Shown here piece by piece: positions 61,301-64,000 of a stretch of DNA of 64,000 nt. The position numbers were made by a program, and so were the translations under genes. Below the pieces are notes generated by a model that made no database searches, had not been told where the DNA came from, and worked only from the letters and a program-made list of their open reading frames with translations. Each line of letters starts with the position of its first letter. Positions within the stretch are counted from its first letter, which is position 1. The DNA is from Brachypodium distachyon (lineage: Eukaryota; Streptophyta; Magnoliopsida; Poales; Poaceae), in contig NC_016131.3 of the NCBI RefSeq assembly GCF_000005505.3, positions 50,391,355-50,455,354 on the forward strand. Reading direction: 5' to 3'.

Positions 61301-64000
61301 ACCCAAGAAATACTAACAATAAGTAACATACATTTAATCATGCTCATGGATCATAAACTCTGGGTGCAGCTAAAGGGTTAACCTGTATTATATGATGTTT
61401 TCCCTGTACTTCTAATATACCATGATTGCATACTGTGTTTCATCCATGACTTTGTTGTGATCTGCAGCTCTTACCTTGGATCTTCACGTGGACTTGGTGT
61501 GAACTCTAATTTTCTAAGACTAAGAAGACAAAAGAATAGCAACTGCAACGGAATGGCTAATAGTATCAGTAGTGTCAGTAGCACTTCCAATGGAAGTATG
61601 CATGCAGTTGCCGCTAAAGGCGGTGATCTTTTAGCTGATGCTGACTCTACAGCATGCCATCAGTCTGATATGCCAAACGATGTGTCTGGTAGCAAGATGG
61701 TATGCAGTTTAAATTCCTTCTTAATTTACATACTTGTGCCATAATGAATTATTATTTTTACCCTAAAAATGCTGTTAAATTCCTTCTTAATTTGCATAAT
61801 TGTGCCATAACAAATTATTATTTTTACCCTAAAACGAATTACCTTTTTTTGTTCTAGATTTTGCTACTAAAGCGCTGTTTTTCTCTTCTCACTAGCGAAC
61901 GTATAGTAGCAGTACTATAGCATGCCTAGCCATGTGAAATTATGTCATTATTGTGAAGCAAAAATATTTATTGACTCATTTCTAACTACATTTACACGTG
62001 AAATATGGGATATGACCTAAGTTTGTAGATGCATTTTGCTGTAAGTAAAAAATGGCCAACTACAAGCAGCTACATCCATTTTTTCTACAGGAAACTATTT
62101 AGTGTATTACTGCTGCACAAAAACATTTTGCCATCTTCAATGAGTCTCAAATGGGTAATAGAGGAATATGGAATATTTCATAATATCTGCACAGTTTCTT
62201 TACAAACTGTTAACGCTTTATGTAGCAAATAACCTAAATATTGATGTGGATATAGTGGAACCTAAATCTGGATAAGATAAAATTGAATGGTTGCAGAAAT
62301 TTCAGTACATGTCAGAACACATGATATGCAGTTCATACTTCTCCTTCTCGTGCATAGAAGTACTTCTTATGTTTGATTTCTGAGCAAATATAACAATTCA
62401 TTGATGCTAAAATCATCACAGCACTAAAAATTTCTGGCCACATGTGTTTGTGCATGAACTTCTGTTCTAGTGAATAAATTTCCATTATATATGTTACATG
62501 TTTGTGTTCTTTATTTTCTTTCTGCAATATTAATTCTTGAAAGTGATGCTGTGCGACCATACTATTATTATGCCATGCTACATGACCATCCTGGTGCAGA
62601 AATCTTGATGCTTTGTGTTCGTTCAATCAGGTATCCAAGCGGTCTCATTCTGAAATCACAGAAGTTTCTTCTCATGCCGGCAAAGAAGTCAGGGAAAACA
62701 TGCAAGGCACAAACGGTCAGGGTGGATGTTCTTGGGGCTGGGGTGAAAAGGGGGTTGTGATGGACATCAATTTACTTCTCTCGGAGTTTGGAGATTTTAG
62801 CGACTTTTTTCAAGAGGATGAGTTAGATTTTGGTGAGGTAGGCACCTTATTGTCCTCTTGTAGTAGCCATTTACAGAACAAACAAGGATTACAATGTTTA
62901 GATAGTGACTATGCTTGGTCTTGACTAATAAGTAATGTGTGAGAATCTTCGATATACTGATGAGCTCATTATGCAGAGGACAAGGTTATCAAGTATTTAA
63001 TCCCATTAAATATATCATTAGTTGCATTCTATCACTCTACTCTATTTTATTGGTTCCTTCAGTGCATTTCGACCTGCCACCATGCCTGTTTAAGATTCTA
63101 GATTGTAACCAATGACTTCACTGCTCCTTTCTCTGATTGTCTAGATTGTAACGAAGGGCGATCCATCGAATTCTTCACATGTTACATCCCTTGAAACATC
63201 CCTTGAAACATGTCGCTTATGATATCACCAAAAGTTTGTGATAGATTTTATTCTACCGTCTAATCTTGTCCTGTTTGCCTTCTAGTCTGTCTAGTAGTCA
63301 TGAAATGACTCTTGGAATTCTTTGGTTGTTGGGTCTAAACAATGAGCATAGTATAGGGTCCTTCTTTAGAGGGAAATAACATGTTACCTTCCTGACAGGC
63401 AGATAGAAAAATGTATGACAATATTATTGTGTTGTTATTTTGACTTACCTGCAATGTAATTCATAATCATAATGTTCCGTTTCATACAGCCTCCAGGTAC
63501 CGCTGAATCACATACTTTAGTACCGTCTGCTTCGGACTATGGAGATGTGACATTCATAGATAGTCCATCCACAGCTATGGATATACCTGAACAAAGACTG
63601 TCTCCAGTTGGTTTCACATCTTTGGAGGCATTCAACCACCAAACAATGTCACCTATTCAGGATGTTGCTTCAAAAGTTCAGGAGCCTCAGAAAGATATTG
63701 CATCACCTGCAGGGTCCCAAGCCCTAGTGTTATCATCTGGTAGATTTGATTATCTCACCAGAGCTGAAGCTACACTCACTTTTGCACCAGAGTATGCAGC
63801 TGTTGAAATTCCTGTTGGTGATATGCCAGCAACACTGTTTACAAATCCCTACTTGCCTGGATCCAAAAAACGAGGGAGTTGTGGTTTTAGCTCAAGAGTT
63901 TATTCATATGATGGTACGCAAAGTTCTCAAACTGAGCTTGCAGGAGACAAACTTGAGAAGCCTGTTAAACTATCGCCAGCTAATCTTTCTCGTGATGTTG
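55357..64000 (+). CDS. MED13: Mediator complex subunit 13 (MED13), N-terminal part, cut by window end
   Basis: Nuclear; MED13 links the CDK8 kinase module (MED12, CycC, CDK8) to core Mediator and controls developmental timing in plants (family knowledge). Exons: 55357-55380, 56149-56222, 56337-56476, 56565-56651, 56740-56827, 56921-57004, 58087-58164, 58251-58330, 58914-58992, 59253-59561, 59630-59716, 61468-61699, 62631-62837, 63490 to beyond 64000. Phases agree throughout and give about 693 codons so far, roughly a third of a typical plant MED13. Diagnostic segments: the opening MWTNIFKI, then WFQFLPVEQD, FLSTWTNSFVGPWDPSQG, DEKIKLWLFLPGRQLS, LRVVSNGLWVAPGNSEEVAS and PTVEFVFAATEEAIFVHVII (Med13_N domain), and later INLLLSEFGDFSDFFQEDEL and the start of the conserved FTNPYLPGSKKR block. 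The first coding exon is only 24 nt. Introns hold a Stowaway MITE and a GC-rich insertion. Confidence 0.95.
57103..57240. mobile_element. Stowaway MITE in a MED13 intron
   Basis: A 138-bp element opens CTCCCTCTGTTTCGAAATGT and closes with the inverse ACGTAGGGAG. TA flanks both ends. The interior pair GTCAAACTTTGACC and CAAAGTTTGACTTTG is characteristic of a common grass Stowaway family. Confidence 0.9.
60336..60974. mobile_element. GC-rich insertion in a MED13 intron
   Basis: Inside an otherwise AT-rich 1.75-kb intron, about 60460-60890 is strongly GC-rich and C/T-biased like a captured leader or first exon. A 38-bp tandem repeat (CCTCCTCTGGCTCTCCGC at 60771 and 60809) lies within. A 15-bp direct repeat ACTGGCCGATTAATG borders it at 60336 and 60960, and CGATTAATC-type motifs recur on both sides. 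A transposon carrying host sequence is likely, but its class and ends were not fixed. The ORF at 60547-60957 has no known domain. Confidence 0.45.
61709..61834. repeat. Two-copy 66-bp tandem repeat next to a MED13 splice donor
   Basis: TTAAATTCCTTCTTAATTT and TTATTATTTTTACCCTAAAA occur at 61709-61774 and again at 61775-61834. The first copy starts nine bases after the exon ending at 61699. It is a local duplication with no coding role. Confidence 0.9.

Overview
This is a gene-dense stretch of a plant nuclear genome, almost certainly a grass. The gene models are split by many GT-AG introns. Short intronless genes and first exons are very GC-rich while introns and spacers are AT-rich. Stowaway-type MITEs with the CTCCCTCCG terminus and TA duplications occur in several places. 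The proteins read closely like rice and other grass homologues recalled from memory. The compactness suggests a small-genome pooid such as Brachypodium, but the species cannot be fixed from sequence alone.

Layout. (1) 42-20574, minus strand: a complete callose synthase of the GSL8/CalS10 type. I traced 51 exons that join in one frame to 1,924 residues. (2) 21495-21842, minus: a small LEA_1 (group 4, D-113-like) protein gene with a G-box/ABRE-rich promoter. (3) 21843-28500: spacer with a complete non-autonomous CACTA element (24002-25499) and MITE debris. (4) 28729-32419, plus: ent-kaurenoic acid oxidase (CYP88A, gibberellin synthesis), 7 exons, 501 aa. (5) 35635-38388, plus: plant Eyes-absent phosphatase homologue, 5 coding exons, 304 aa. 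(6) 38.9-39.9 kb: an element with long inverted repeats. (7) 40492-40821, plus: a second LEA_1 gene, nearly identical to the first and sharing its promoter layout. (8) 41470-48224, plus: cation-chloride cotransporter, 13 exons, 993 aa. (9) 48.2-54.1 kb: transposon-rich spacer with Helitron-like ends, a foldback element, MITEs and minisatellites. (10) 55357 to the end, plus: the N-terminal part of Mediator subunit MED13, 14 exons seen, cut by the window edge.

The genes are independent transcription units, not an operon or an evident metabolic cluster. The most interesting structure is duplication inside the window: an inverted, dispersed LEA_1 pair about 19 kb apart that includes promoter and leader, and a direct duplication of about 175 bp that places the same leader-like sequence upstream of both the EYA and MED13 genes. 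I found no convincing new molecular system, and no RNA genes or CRISPR arrays. All exon boundaries were read by eye from splice sites, frame continuity and remembered homologues; no alignment or transcript data were used.
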